A DNA stretch of 64,000 nucleotides from the NCBI GenBank assembly GCA_964654995.1, contig CAZZKF010000006.1, forward strand, positions 3,261 through 67,260. Direction: 5' to 3'. The stretch comes from CAZZKF01 sp964654995. GTDB lineage: Bacteria > Pseudomonadota > Alphaproteobacteria > CAZZKF01. Below are positions 8,533 through 18,150 of the stretch, piece by piece. The notes below the pieces were generated by a model. It did not search any database and was not told where the DNA came from. It was given only the letters and a program-made list of their open reading frames with translations. Each line of letters opens with the position of its first letter. Position 1 is the stretch's first letter. Both the position numbers and the translations under genes were made by a program.

Positions 8533-9219
8533 ATGATCCGACTCGAGGATGTCCAGCTCACACTGAAGAGCGGCGCCGGCGCCGTCAACATCCTGCGTGG
8601 AATCGACCTCGAAATCGCCGCCGGTGAAGCGGTCGGCCTCACCGGCCCGTCGGGGTCGGGGAAGTCGACGCTGCTGGCCGTCATTGCCGGGCTCGAGCAG
8701 GTGAGCCGCGGCCGCGTCCATGTTGCCGGCACCGACATCACCGGTCTGGACGAAGACGCGCTGGCCCTGTTCCGGCGCGATCACGTCGGCATCGTCTTTC
8801 AGTCGTTTCACCTGATCCCGACCATGACCGCCCTGGAGAACGTTGCCGTGCCGCTCGAGCTGGCGGGCCGGGAGGATGCCTTCGAGCAGGCCGCGGCCGA
8901 ACTCGAGGCGGTCGGGCTGGACCACCGGCTGAGCCATTACCCGGGCCAGCTTTCGGGTGGCGAGCAACAGCGGGTGGCGCTGGCCCGGGCGCTGGCGCCG
9001 GGGCCCGACCTGCTGCTCGCCGACGAGCCGACCGGCAATCTCGATGCCGGAACCGGGGCGGTCGTCATCGATCTGATGTTTCGCCTGCATGCGCGCCGCG
9101 GCACGACGTTCCTGCTGATCACCCACGACGGCGATCTGGCGGCGCGCTGTGACCGGGTGATCCGACTGCATGACGGGCGCGTCGCCGGTGAGGACGCACG
9201 GCGCCGCGCGGTGCCATGA
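8533..9219 (+). CDS. ybbA: ABC transporter ATP-binding protein (YbbA-type)
   Basis: ATPase of a MacB/LolD-like type VII ABC system, 228 aa. Walker A is GPSGSGKST, the Q-loop FQSFHLIPTM, the signature LSGGEQQRVALARAL, Walker B LLLADEPTG and the H-loop ITHDG. I start it at ATG 8533 (MIRLEDVQL), matching family N termini. In-frame ATGs at 8497 and 8521 would overlap the divergent esterase start. It ends in ATGA with the permease, so the two subunits are coupled. Partner of the 842-residue permease; substrate unknown, likely lipophilic or envelope related. Confidence 0.88.
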   Translation: MIRLEDVQLTLKSGAGAVNILRGIDLEIAAGEAVGLTGPSGSGKSTLLAVIAGLEQVSRGRVHVAGTDITGLDEDALALFRRDHVGIVFQSFHLIPTMTALENVAVPLELAGREDAFEQAAAELEAVGLDHRLSHYPGQLSGGEQQRVALARALAPGPDLLLADEPTGNLDAGTGAVVIDLMFRLHARRGTTFLLITHDGDLAARCDRVIRLHDGRVAGEDARRRAVP

Positions 9220-11744
9220 AGGCGCGCCTGCCGCTCGCCCTGAGACTGGCACGGCGCGAGCTGCGCAGCGGCCTGTCCGGCTTTCGCATCTTCACCATCT
9301 GTCTGGTGCTCGGCGTCGGCACCATCGCCGGCGTCGGGTCCCTGCGTCAGGCGCTGGTCGACGGCCTGCGCGACCAGGGCCGGGTTCTGCTTGGCGGTGA
9401 CGTTGAGCTGCAGCTTACCCACCGCCCGGCCAGCGCCGACGAGCTCGCCTTCCTGAAGGGTTCGGGTCAACTGTCGAGAACCATCGAGATGCGGGCGATG
9501 GTGCGCCCGGCCGACGGCGGCGAGGCGGCGCTCATCGAGCTCAAGGCGGTGGACGAAGCCTATCCCCTGTACGGGGCGATGGCCCTGGCCCCCGACATGC
9601 CGCTCAGCGAAGCTCTGGCCCTGGATGCATCAGGTACGCCCGGGGTGGTGGTCGAGACCACCCTTCTGGAGCGCCTCGGTGTTGGCGTCGGCGCCCGCCT
9701 GCGCCTCGGCGACGCGGAGGTGATCGTGCGCGCGGCAATCAAACGCGAGCCGGACCGGAGCGGCCACGGCATCGCCTTCGGGCCGCGCCTGATGATTGCT
9801 GCCTCCAGCCTGCCGGCCACCGGCCTGGTGCGCCCCGGCAGCCTGCTGCGCCACCACTACCGTCTCAAACTCGCCGAGGGGATCGAGCTGACCGCCTGGA
9901 CGGCGGAGCTGCAGAGGCGTTTCCCGAACGCCGGCTGGCGGCTTCTGGACCGCAATAATGCGGCGCCAGGAGTGCGCCGCTTCGTCGATCGCATGGGCCT
10001 GTTTCTCACCCTTGTCGGCCTCACCGCGCTGGTGGTCGGCGGTGTCGGCATCGCCAACGCAGTGACCAGCTATCTCAAGGGCCGCACCGCCACCATCGCG
10101 GTGCTGAAATGCGTCGGTGCCCGCGGCCGGCTGATCTTTCAGATCTATCTCGTGCAGGTCCTCATGCTGGCGATGCTGGGGATCGGCCTCGGGCTGGCTT
10201 TCGGTGCGCTGGTGCCGATGGCGCTGGCCGGCTATCTCGCCGAGCGTCTGCCGATCACCGCCGCGATCGGCGTCTACCCCAAGGTGCTGGCGCTGGCCGC
10301 CATCTATGGTGTGCTGATCGTTCTGGCGTTCACCATCTGGCCCCTGGCGCAGGCCCGCGAGGTGCCGGCGGCCCGCCTGTTCCGGGCCCTGGCGGCACCG
10401 CTGCGGCGCCGGCCCGGGCCTTTCTATATTGTTCTCGCCGGGAGCGCTCTGGCCGCTCTGGCGGCGCTGGCGATCCGGTATTCCGGCGACGCCATGCTGG
10501 CCGGCTGGTTCGTTGCCGGAACCGCAGCAAGCTTTGCCATCCTGCGCGGTGCCGCCGCCCTGGTCATGCGCGGCGCAGCGCGTCTGCCGCGATCGCGCCA
10601 TCACCGGCTGCGCATGGCGATCGCCAATCTTCACCGGCCGGCAGCGCCGACCCCGATCGTCACCCTGTCGCTGGGCCTGGGCCTGACGCTGATGGTCACC
10701 GTGGCGCTGATCGAAGGCAATCTGTCGGCCCGGGTCCGCGATCAGCTTCCGCAAGCGGCGCCGTCGTTCTTTTTCATCGACATTCAGGCCGACGAGTCCG
10801 CAGCATTTGAGGCGCTGGCCCGCCGACTGCCCGGAGTGGACGAGGTCAAGCAGGTGCCGATGCTGCGCGGGCGCATCACCCGGATCAATGGCGTGCCGGT
10901 GGAACGCGCGCGCATCCAGCCGCATGCACAGTGGGCGGTGCGCGGCGACCGCGGGCTCACCTACGCCCGCGAGGTCCCCCCGGGCAATCGCATCACTGCC
11001 GGGCAGTGGTGGCCGCCCGACTATGCCGGCCCGCCGGCGATCTCCTTTGACGAGGAACTGGCCCGCGGCATGGGCCTGAGCGTCGGCGATACGCTGACGC
11101 TGAATATCATGGGCCGCGAGATCACCGCCCGCATCGCCAGTCTGCGCTACATCGACTGGGGCACGCTGGCGCTCAACTTCGCCATCGTCTTCGCGCCCGG
11201 CACCCTGGAGACCGCACCCCACAGCTTTCTCGCCACGGTCAAGGCCCGCCCGGAGCGCGAAAACGCCGTCCACCGGGCACTGACCAAGCGATTTCCGGGG
11301 GTGACCGCCATTCGCATGCGCGACGTGCTCGACGCCGTGAACAGCCTGCTCTCCGACATCGGTGCGGCGATTCGCACCACCAACATCGTCGCCTTGCTGT
11401 CCGGCGTCATCGTGCTGGCCGGCGCCATGGCCGCCGGGCGCTCCGAGCGCATCTATGACGCCGTCGTGCTCAAGGTGCTGGGTGCGCGGCGCCGCGACCT
11501 GCTGGCAACTTACGTGCTCGAATATGCGCTCCTCGGGCTGATCGCCGCCACCATCGCCGCCGGCATCGGGACGCTGGCCGCCTATCTGGTGCTGACCCGG
11601 ATCATGGACATGGGCTGGACATTCCTGCCCATGACCCTGATTGTCACCACCCTGGGCGCGGTGGCGATCACGGTGACGCTGGGGCTCTTCGGCACCTGGC
11701 GGGTTCTCGGCGGCAAGCCGACGCGGGTGTTGCGCAGCGAATAG
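9216..11744 (+). CDS. ybbP: FtsX-like ABC permease (YbbP-type)
   Basis: Inner-membrane permease of 842 aa with two FtsX-like cores, each with a large periplasmic domain. Hydrophobic segments include FRIFTICLVLGVGTIAGVG near the N terminus, a cluster around residues 265-390, further helices around 405-440 and 480-495, and a C-terminal cluster around residues 725-830. The doubled architecture and length match E. coli YbbP. It overlaps the ATPase by 4 nt (ATGA). The divergent secreted esterase suggests shared involvement in envelope lipid or lipoprotein handling (inference from context). Confidence 0.88.
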   Translation: MKARLPLALRLARRELRSGLSGFRIFTICLVLGVGTIAGVGSLRQALVDGLRDQGRVLLGGDVELQLTHRPASADELAFLKGSGQLSRTIEMRAMVRPADGGEAALIELKAVDEAYPLYGAMALAPDMPLSEALALDASGTPGVVVETTLLERLGVGVGARLRLGDAEVIVRAAIKREPDRSGHGIAFGPRLMIAASSLPATGLVRPGSLLRHHYRLKLAEGIELTAWTAELQRRFPNAGWRLLDRNNAAPGVRRFVDRMGLFLTLVGLTALVVGGVGIANAVTSYLKGRTATIAVLKCVGARGRLIFQIYLVQVLMLAMLGIGLGLAFGALVPMALAGYLAERLPITAAIGVYPKVLALAAIYGVLIVLAFTIWPLAQAREVPAARLFRALAAPLRRRPGPFYIVLAGSALAALAALAIRYSGDAMLAGWFVAGTAASFAILRGAAALVMRGAARLPRSRHHRLRMAIANLHRPAAPTPIVTLSLGLGLTLMVTVALIEGNLSARVRDQLPQAAPSFFFIDIQADESAAFEALARRLPGVDEVKQVPMLRGRITRINGVPVERARIQPHAQWAVRGDRGLTYAREVPPGNRITAGQWWPPDYAGPPAISFDEELARGMGLSVGDTLTLNIMGREITARIASLRYIDWGTLALNFAIVFAPGTLETAPHSFLATVKARPERENAVHRALTKRFPGVTAIRMRDVLDAVNSLLSDIGAAIRTTNIVALLSGVIVLAGAMAAGRSERIYDAVVLKVLGARRRDLLATYVLEYALLGLIAATIAAGIGTLAAYLVLTRIMDMGWTFLPMTLIVTTLGAVAITVTLGLFGTWRVLGGKPTRVLRSE

Positions 11745-11856
11745 GTGGCGGTATCGGTCGCGCCCACCTTGAAATCGCCGCATTTTCGCCCGATATTTGA
11801 TCGGGAGCCGTTGGCCACGAGATCTTACGCACGAGACAGCGAGAAAAGGACGAACC

Positions 11857-12573
11857 ATGCCAGACAGATATCAAAGCCGATATGCGACTGCCGCGCCGCA
11901 GGCGCGCGCCGCGATCGACGAGGGCCTGCGCGCCTACATGCTCAAGGTTTACAACTACATGGCCTCGGGCGTGCTGCTCACCGGCATCGTCGCCTATGCG
12001 ACTGCCAACACGCCGGCGCTGTTCCAGGCGATTTTCGGTACGCCCCTGTTCTGGCTGGTGGCGCTGGCACCGCTCGGCATCGTGTTCTTCATGGGCGCCC
12101 GGATCAACAAGATGAGCGCATCCGCCGTCCAGACCACCTTCTGGATTTTCTCCGGGCTCATGGGCCTGTCTCTGGCCTCCATTTTTGTGGTGTACACGGG
12201 CCTGAGCATCTCGCGGGTGTTTTTCATCACCGCCGGCGCCTTTTCGGCGCTCAGCCTCTATGGCTACACGACGCGCCGCGACCTCACCGGGTTCGGCTCG
12301 TTCCTGATGATGGGCCTGTTCGGCATCATCATCGCCATGATCGTCAACATCTTTCTGGCATCCAGCATGCTGGACTTCATGATCTCGACGATCGGCGTGC
12401 TGATCTTTGCCGGGCTGACCGCCTATGACACCCAGGCCATTCGCCGGATGTATCTGGCCAGCGACGGCCATGAGGTCGGCACCAAGAAGGCGGTGATGGG
12501 CGCGCTGCGGCTTTATCTCGACTTCATCAACCTGTTCCTGATGCTGCTGCGTCTGTTCGGCAGCCGCAATTGA
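11857..12573 (+). CDS. Bax inhibitor-1/YccA family membrane protein
   Basis: Seven-helix BI-1 family protein, 238 aa. The ATG at 11857 has AAAAGGACGAACC upstream; a longer in-frame start at 11797 lacks a good site. The conserved C-terminal region includes LIFAGLTAYDTQAIRRMY (with the family YDTQ) followed by LRLYLDFINLFLMLLRLFG, as in YccA/YbhL homologues. Family members act as pH-sensitive calcium leak channels or modulate membrane proteolysis; function here is by homology. A strong intrinsic terminator follows at 12601. Confidence 0.9.
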   Translation: MPDRYQSRYATAAPQARAAIDEGLRAYMLKVYNYMASGVLLTGIVAYATANTPALFQAIFGTPLFWLVALAPLGIVFFMGARINKMSASAVQTTFWIFSGLMGLSLASIFVVYTGLSISRVFFITAGAFSALSLYGYTTRRDLTGFGSFLMMGLFGIIIAMIVNIFLASSMLDFMISTIGVLIFAGLTAYDTQAIRRMYLASDGHEVGTKKAVMGALRLYLDFINLFLMLLRLFGSRN

Positions 12574-12600
12574 ACAGCGGCAAACGATCGATAAGAATGC

Positions 12601-12632
12601 GGGCGGTTCCCAGGGACCGCCCGTTGTTTTTT
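12601..12632 (+). terminator. Rho-independent terminator after the BI-1 gene
   Basis: GGGCGGTTCC (12601-12610) pairs with GGGACCGCCC (12613-12622) and is followed by GTTGTTTTTT. It lies 28 nt after the BI-1 stop and insulates it from the convergent flagellar genes. On the opposite strand no T-tract follows the stem. Confidence 0.85.
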
Positions 12633-12646
12633 GCCCGTGAGAAGTC

Positions 12647-13570
12647 CTAGATGAAGTCCAGCAGGGTGAGATCGAAGAGCGTGCCGAGCGCTCTGTAGGA
12701 CGCCTGGAGCGCCTGCTGGTCGGCATTCAGGTTGAGGATCGCCTCGGCCATGTCGACGTCCTCGATGTCCGAGATGAACTTCGAGAGAAAGGTGATGTCG
12801 GCCTCGGTCCGGTCGCGAACCATGTCGAGGCGCTTGAGGCGCTCGCCATTGATCGTCGAGGCCTGAAGCAAACCGTCGATCGCCGCCTCGATCACCGGCA
12901 GCTCGGATTCCAGAAAGCTGCGCTGGGTCGCCGTCAACGGGCCGTCCAGAGGCCCGTCCGGCCCGGAATTGAAATCGGCAAGATCGCGGATGATCTGCAG
13001 CAGCGGCTGGCCGATCTGGTCGGCCAGCAGGCCGAATTCCATGGTCACCGAATCGTCGACCCGGGCGGCCGGTTTGGTCTGGCTGTTCTGGAAGGCATCC
13101 GAAACCGATGCCAGGCCCTGGAGGTCGCTCACACTCGACACGGTGACCGGGGCGGCATCGCTGCGCAGGCCGCCGAACAGAAAGACGCCGCCCATATCCG
13201 CGTTCAGCGAGCCGGTGATCGCCTTGAAGGCGCCGCTCAAGGTGTCGTCGAAGGCGATGATCTGCTCGTTGGCGACCGAGGTAAGGATGAACTTGCGCAG
13301 GTCCTCGACCGTCGTCCGCAGGCTTTCGAGATGAACGTCGTTGAACTCCAGGCGCCCGCGGACCTCGGTGATCGTATCGAGCTGGGCGACGCTCCGGGTC
13401 TTCAGGGCCTTGGCGCCGAGCAGGGTTTCCAGCTCCCGCGACAATCCCTTGTACTGTTGCACCTTCTTGCCGCTGTTGATCTGCTGCTGGCTGCGTGCAA
13501 TGCGCTCCTGATTGCGCAACAGATCAGCCAGAAGCGACTGATTGAGACCAAAGCTCGATACGCGTGGCAT
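12647..13570 (-). CDS. flgL: Flagellar hook-filament junction protein FlgL
   Basis: Flagellin-fold hook-associated protein 3, 307 aa. The N terminus MPRVSSFGLNQSLLADLLRN and the C-terminal segment DIEDVDMAEAILNLNADQQALQASY form the conserved D0/D1 coiled coils shared with flagellins. GGVFLFGGLRSDAAPV is the FlgL-type centre. It is secreted through the flagellar export apparatus and sits between hook and filament. It lies 30 nt downstream of flgK and is co-transcribed with it. A flagellin is a lesser alternative; the coupling to flgK and length favour FlgL. Confidence 0.9.
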   Translation of the reverse strand: MPRVSSFGLNQSLLADLLRNQERIARSQQQINSGKKVQQYKGLSRELETLLGAKALKTRSVAQLDTITEVRGRLEFNDVHLESLRTTVEDLRKFILTSVANEQIIAFDDTLSGAFKAITGSLNADMGGVFLFGGLRSDAAPVTVSSVSDLQGLASVSDAFQNSQTKPAARVDDSVTMEFGLLADQIGQPLLQIIRDLADFNSGPDGPLDGPLTATQRSFLESELPVIEAAIDGLLQASTINGERLKRLDMVRDRTEADITFLSKFISDIEDVDMAEAILNLNADQQALQASYRALGTLFDLTLLDFI

Positions 13571-13600
13571 ATCACCAATTCCCTCGTGTTGACGCTGTCG

Positions 13601-15712
13601 TCAAACCATCTGGAGCAGCGTGTCGATCAGTTCCTGCGCGGTGGCGATCAGGCGCGCCGTAGCGTTGTACGAATTCTGGAACAGCACCATGTTGGCGAGC
13701 TCCTCGTCCATGTTGACGCCAGAGACGCTGGATACCCGCTCATCGAGCTGGGTCCGCAGAGCCCGGCTGTTGGCACCCAGATCATCGACCCGCTTGGCCA
13801 TAGACGCGGTGTTGGACAGCACATTGGCGGCATAACGGCCGAGCGTCGTTGACAGGGCGGTCAGCCCGCCGGCGGCCCGGAAGGACACGTCGGTGTTGAT
13901 CAGGTTCTGAAAATCCTCGACCCCGCGGGCGTCGCCGGCCACGATCGCCGGATCGCCGGGCGGCACCGTGGCGTCGAACTTGGCGACGGCGAAGCGCATC
14001 GTATCATTGGCCACGGCATCGGCGAGCGCCACGTTCTTGGCCGCGTCGATGCGGAAACTGTCGCCGATTCCGAACAGGCCGGAAAGCGAGACGCCGGTGG
14101 CGCCGCGCAACGTGCTGTCCGATGTCACCTGCACCTTGGCACCTTCGAACCCCGGCTTCGGCGTGATCACAAGCGCCCCCTGAGCGTCCATGGAAAAGGT
14201 GACGAAACCGCCGAGGTTGGTGTTCAGATCGGTCAACAGATCATCGAAGGTGGTGCCCGAAATCGTCAGCGCGTAGGTCGTGAGCACCGCCCCGCTGGCA
14301 TCGCGAATCTCGAAATTGGCGGTGCCGCCGGCGCTAAAGCCGTGGGCGTCGGTGGTCGCAAAGCCGGTCTCGTAAATGCCCGTCGTCTGCGCCTTCAGCA
14401 GATCATTCATCCCGAAGAACTGGGAGAATCCGCGCCCCGCCCGGGAGCTGGGATCGGCTGTGCCCTGGGCAATGACGACGCCATTCGCGGCATTGGCAGC
14501 GGTAAACGACATCACGCCGTTGTTCAGCGCCAGGGTGGCGTCACCGCCCAGGGCGGCATTGACGTTGGCGATCACCGTGTTCAGCGTGTCGGTCGGCGCC
14601 AGGGCGTCGAAATCGATGGTCACCGAATTGACCGTGACCCCGTTCGAATCAACGACCGCGAAAGTGGCATTGCCGGTAAAGCCGTGAACATCGGTGCCCA
14701 GAAGGCCGACGTTGCGTCCCGTAAGGCTGTTGGGCGCCGGCACCGCCGTATTCGCATTATGAACGGCGTTGAGCTGATCGATCGCCTTGGCGGAAAGCTC
14801 GCCAACGGCGAGCGCGATATCGGGAAGCACCTTGTCGCGGGCATCCAGAAGGCCGCGCAGACTTCCCGACTGAATGAAGGAGTCGAGATTGGTGCCGGCG
14901 GGGTCGACGACCCCGGTCACCGGGTTCACCTTGTGGACGGTGATCGGATCGAATCGGGTGCCCGAGAGCACCGTGCCCGGCGGCGTGTACTGAAGCTCGA
15001 AGCGGGTGGAATCGAGCAGCGAGACGCCGTTCGCCGTGGTCACCCGGATCGAGCCGTCACCATTCTGGCTGACCCGGATGTCGATCAGCTCGGCAAGCTG
15101 AGCCAGCGCCTGCGCCCGCTGTTCCTCCAGCCCGCCGATGTTGCGGCCGAGAGACAGCTCGCGCACGATCAGCGGGTTGAGCTCGGCAAGCGAGGTGAGC
15201 AGGCCGTTGACCTTGGCAACGTCGGCGGCGATCCGGTCGCTGGCATCGGCGCGCAGCAACTGAAGCTGATCGGCAAGGCGCGACAACTCGTCGGCAAAAT
15301 CCTGAATCGCGCCCAGCGCCGACTGGCGCCGGGCCGGCGCCTTGGGATCGAGCGCCAGATTGCCGATCGCCGAAAACAGCTCGTCGAGACGCCCGGACAG
15401 CGAGGTGTTCTCGTCAGGGCGCCCAAGCAGCGACTGCAGGCGATCATGGACCTTGCCCTCGGCATCATAGCGCTCGGCGTCAGACGCCGCGCGCCGTGCC
15501 GCATCGATCAGGAACTTGTCGACGACCCGCTGAATCTCGCTGACCTTGACACCGGAGACCTGGCCATCCGAGATCGTCGCCTCCAGCGACACGACCTCGC
15601 GCACATAACCATCGGTGTTGGCATTGGCGATGTTGTTCGAAGTCGTGCGCAGCGCCTGCTGGGCCGCATTCAGGCCGCTCAGTGCACTGTCTAGAATCGG
15701 ACTTAGCGACAT
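13601..15712 (-). CDS. flgK: Flagellar hook-associated protein 1 FlgK
   Basis: First hook-filament junction protein, 703 aa. MSLSPILDSALSGLNAAQQA and TSNNIANANTDGYVREVV are the conserved rod/hook-family N-terminal motif; the C terminus with DEELANMVLFQNSYNATARL is the matching D0 helix. The centre carries two related segments starting DVHGF and DAHGF (near residues 340 and 454), an apparent internal duplication of the surface-exposed domain. ATG 15712 is chosen because AGAGGAGAT precedes it at proper spacing; the frame stays open 12 codons upstream. A sigma-54-type promoter lies about 215 nt upstream. Confidence 0.94.
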   Translation of the reverse strand: MSLSPILDSALSGLNAAQQALRTTSNNIANANTDGYVREVVSLEATISDGQVSGVKVSEIQRVVDKFLIDAARRAASDAERYDAEGKVHDRLQSLLGRPDENTSLSGRLDELFSAIGNLALDPKAPARRQSALGAIQDFADELSRLADQLQLLRADASDRIAADVAKVNGLLTSLAELNPLIVRELSLGRNIGGLEEQRAQALAQLAELIDIRVSQNGDGSIRVTTANGVSLLDSTRFELQYTPPGTVLSGTRFDPITVHKVNPVTGVVDPAGTNLDSFIQSGSLRGLLDARDKVLPDIALAVGELSAKAIDQLNAVHNANTAVPAPNSLTGRNVGLLGTDVHGFTGNATFAVVDSNGVTVNSVTIDFDALAPTDTLNTVIANVNAALGGDATLALNNGVMSFTAANAANGVVIAQGTADPSSRAGRGFSQFFGMNDLLKAQTTGIYETGFATTDAHGFSAGGTANFEIRDASGAVLTTYALTISGTTFDDLLTDLNTNLGGFVTFSMDAQGALVITPKPGFEGAKVQVTSDSTLRGATGVSLSGLFGIGDSFRIDAAKNVALADAVANDTMRFAVAKFDATVPPGDPAIVAGDARGVEDFQNLINTDVSFRAAGGLTALSTTLGRYAANVLSNTASMAKRVDDLGANSRALRTQLDERVSSVSGVNMDEELANMVLFQNSYNATARLIATAQELIDTLLQMV

Positions 15713-15928
15713 GTCAGCCGATCTCCTCTGTTCGGTTTGCTCTGCCACCGGCAGGCCTGGCCCCGCGCAGGCGGCAAGAGCTGCCGGGTGTCACACCACC
15801 CGCGGATCTCCGGGCCAAAATCATCGAACAAAACGCAACGTCTTGTTTTCACAGGCAGTATTCTCCGGTCATCCATCAATCCGGGGACCCTTGTCAGGGC
15901 CATCGTCCCGGCGTGCCGCATTAGAACA

Positions 15929-15944
15929 TGCAAAGTCGGGGCCA
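15929..15944 (-). promoter_or_regulatory. Sigma-54 promoter for flgK-flgL
   Basis: On the minus strand the sequence reads TGGCCC-N5-TTGCA with exact GG-N10-GC spacing, close to the sigma-54 consensus TGGCAC-N5-TTGCA. It gives an untranslated leader of about 200 nt before flgK. FlbD, the sigma-54 activator, is encoded in the same cluster at 25786. Confidence 0.75.
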
Positions 15945-16233
15945 ATCCCGGGCACTGCTCACGTTTAATCGAACCTCCGGTCGCCAGCCGGGCTGCCGGG
16001 CCCGGTGCAGCTCTGCCCCAGCCCTCGCGATTCCGCCTGTTTGCCCCCATTCTCGTGACAGCCGGGGATCGGAACAGCCGCGGCGTGGCGCGCCCGGCGA
16101 CACGCGGCCGACCGGCAGAATCCACCCCAAAGGCGGAAGTTTTTGCCCAATCTCCCTCCGAACCGCACCTGCCCTCTTGTCCTTCGGATAATTTTCGTGT
16201 GGTTTTTCAATGTGTTAGCAGATTGCCTCGATT

Positions 16234-16249
16234 TGGCCCGATGTTTGCT
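16234..16249 (+). promoter_or_regulatory. Sigma-54 promoter for fliK-flgD-flgE
   Basis: TGGCCC-N5-TTGCT with GG-N10-GC spacing, about 47 nt before the fliK start. It faces away from the flgK promoter of the same type. This matches the late-class hook genes of Caulobacter relatives, which need FlbD and RpoN. Confidence 0.78.
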
Positions 16250-16295
16250 TCCCTTGAATGCGCGCCGTGTTGTGCGCCAACGGATGTGATGTGAA

Positions 16296-18107
16296 ATGAC
16301 GCAAGTTCTGCCCATAGATGCTTTTGCACCGCGAGCGGCGAGCGAGCCGGCATCGAGCCGGGACGGAACCGGCGACGCCTTTGATCGTTTGCTGGGCGCG
16401 TCCTTTGACAACGACCGCCTGGCCCTGCGCGCGCCACAGGATCGGGACGCCGCCGACGCGCAGGCCGCAACGAAGGCGCGGGACAGGACGGTACAATCCG
16501 AGCGGGCCGATCGCGCCAGGGACGATCGCGCCGCAACTGAAACTGGCTCGCGGGTGCGTGAGACCCGCTCACCAATCAATGACCGTGTCGGTAGCGAGCC
16601 GGTGTCATCCGGGCCGACACAAGAAACCCGGCCGATCAATGACAAGGCGGCGGCCAAAAACTCCGACGGGCCAACCGATACACCGCCTGGCGAGACATCG
16701 AAAGCGGCAGCCGCCGATTCCTCGGGAAATGCCCCAGGCGCCAATATCAGCGATGCGGGCGAGCCCGCCTCTCAGCAGACCGCAAGCGACACCGCCGCCC
16801 CCGGATCCGAGGCCGCCGCCCAGGACAAGACCGACACCGAGACGCCGGCTGCCGGCACTGCGGTGCCGTCGGGGGTCGAGCAGACGCTGCCGGTCTTCGT
16901 CGCGGCCAACGCCGCGACGATCCAGCCGGGTGCGGCCGCGGGCGAGCCCGCAGCGGACTCGCTGGCCAGCACCAGTTCGCCACCGGCATCATCGGCCCGC
17001 CCCGCGTCGGCCGGGACTATCCGCGAAGGTCAGGTGCCAGGGGCCGGGTTCGCGCCCGAGCTGCGTGATTCCGATCTGCCGGCCGTAGCGGCCAGGGCCG
17101 CCTCCGAGGCCGCCGGCAAGGCGGTTGCGGCGGCGCTGCGGGCCCAGCCAGCGACAACCGAGGCCGCCGCCCTCAAGGCTGTCAGCAGTCTTTTCAATGT
17201 CGAACTGACCGGTCGCCGGCAAAACCCGGATGGCTCGTTTTCGACCCGGGACGGCGCGCCGGCGATTCCGGGCATGGTCCCGGCCGGCAGCATCCTCGGC
17301 CAGACGGCGGCACGCTTCGGCCTGGCGCTCAACATCATGGCCTTGCCGGGCAGCACCGGGACGACGCTGAACGGTCTGATCTCGCCTGAGCTGTTGTCGG
17401 CCCTCAACGGCTCGACCAATGGCGGTCAGGCCGGTGAGGGCGGGTCTTCAGGCCAGCAACCGGGCGGCGATGCCCAGACCGCCGCCCGCCCGGCGGCTCC
17501 GCTGCCGGCACCGGCGCCAGCGCCGAGCGCAGGTGGAACCCCGTTCCCGGCCACGACTTTCGCAAATCTGCAGATCCAGGGTGATGCTGCCGGCGTCGCA
17601 ACACCGGCGACAGGCACCACCAACGGCGCCCCGGCCCAAGGGTCTGGACTGACGGCCGCCGCGGCGCGCTTCACCGTGCCGACGACACTGCCGCTCGACC
17701 AGCTTGCGGTCTTCATCGCCCGCGCCGCCCAGCCCGGCAATGACCGGTTCACCATCCGTCTGCACCCGGCCGAACTGGGGCGCGTCGAAGTGTCCATGGA
17801 TGTCGCCCGCGATGGCCGGGTCACCGCCGTGCTGACCGCCGAAAAGCAGTACACGCTCGACCTGTTGCAGCGTGACGCCCGGATGCTCGAGCGCGCCCTT
17901 GTCGACAGCGGCCTGCAGGCCGACGCCGGCAGTCTGAGCTTTTCCCTGTTCGATCAGGGGAACGGCGCCGACCAGGCCCTGGACGAATCGGCCGCGGCCC
18001 CGGTTCTGATCGCCGCGGAGGATGACGACAGCCCGCCCGACGCCACCCTGGCAATGGCAAAAGTGCGTCTGGTCGGCGACGGCCCGGGCGTTGATATTCG
18101 GATTTGA
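16296..18107 (+). CDS. fliK: Flagellar hook-length control protein FliK
   Basis: Secreted ruler and export-switch protein, 603 aa. The N-terminal 450 residues are low-complexity and rich in Ala, Pro, Thr and Ser, as usual for FliK. The C-terminal Flg_hook domain contains RFTIRLHPAELGRVEVSMDV (residues about 484-503), the diagnostic LxPxxLGxVxV pattern, followed by the helix LLQRDARMLERALVDSGLQ. It is the first gene of fliK-flgD-flgE and directly follows a sigma-54 promoter. A second, more divergent FliK-like gene lies at 31172. Confidence 0.9.
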   Translation: MTQVLPIDAFAPRAASEPASSRDGTGDAFDRLLGASFDNDRLALRAPQDRDAADAQAATKARDRTVQSERADRARDDRAATETGSRVRETRSPINDRVGSEPVSSGPTQETRPINDKAAAKNSDGPTDTPPGETSKAAAADSSGNAPGANISDAGEPASQQTASDTAAPGSEAAAQDKTDTETPAAGTAVPSGVEQTLPVFVAANAATIQPGAAAGEPAADSLASTSSPPASSARPASAGTIREGQVPGAGFAPELRDSDLPAVAARAASEAAGKAVAAALRAQPATTEAAALKAVSSLFNVELTGRRQNPDGSFSTRDGAPAIPGMVPAGSILGQTAARFGLALNIMALPGSTGTTLNGLISPELLSALNGSTNGGQAGEGGSSGQQPGGDAQTAARPAAPLPAPAPAPSAGGTPFPATTFANLQIQGDAAGVATPATGTTNGAPAQGSGLTAAAARFTVPTTLPLDQLAVFIARAAQPGNDRFTIRLHPAELGRVEVSMDVARDGRVTAVLTAEKQYTLDLLQRDARMLERALVDSGLQADAGSLSFSLFDQGNGADQALDESAAAPVLIAAEDDDSPPDATLAMAKVRLVGDGPGVDIRI

Positions 18108-18150
18108 CCGGTCGCCGGCCGAGACCGGCAGCCCATAGGAGCAAGGCAGT

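Larger units (their letters stand above)
15713..16295. other. 583-nt divergent control region between flgK and fliK
   Basis: No convincing coding sequence. Overlapping short open frames on both strands show GC-driven composition only. It holds two outward-facing sigma-54-type promoters (15929-15944 minus, 16234-16249 plus). The 289 nt between them is where FlbD-type activator sites would be expected, but I cannot identify them with confidence. Confidence 0.7.

Noticed and set aside
13601..15712. CRISPR-like or tandem repeat in flgK
   Set aside because: The similarity is between two protein-level segments (DVHGF and DAHGF) and reflects domain duplication, not a nucleotide repeat array.
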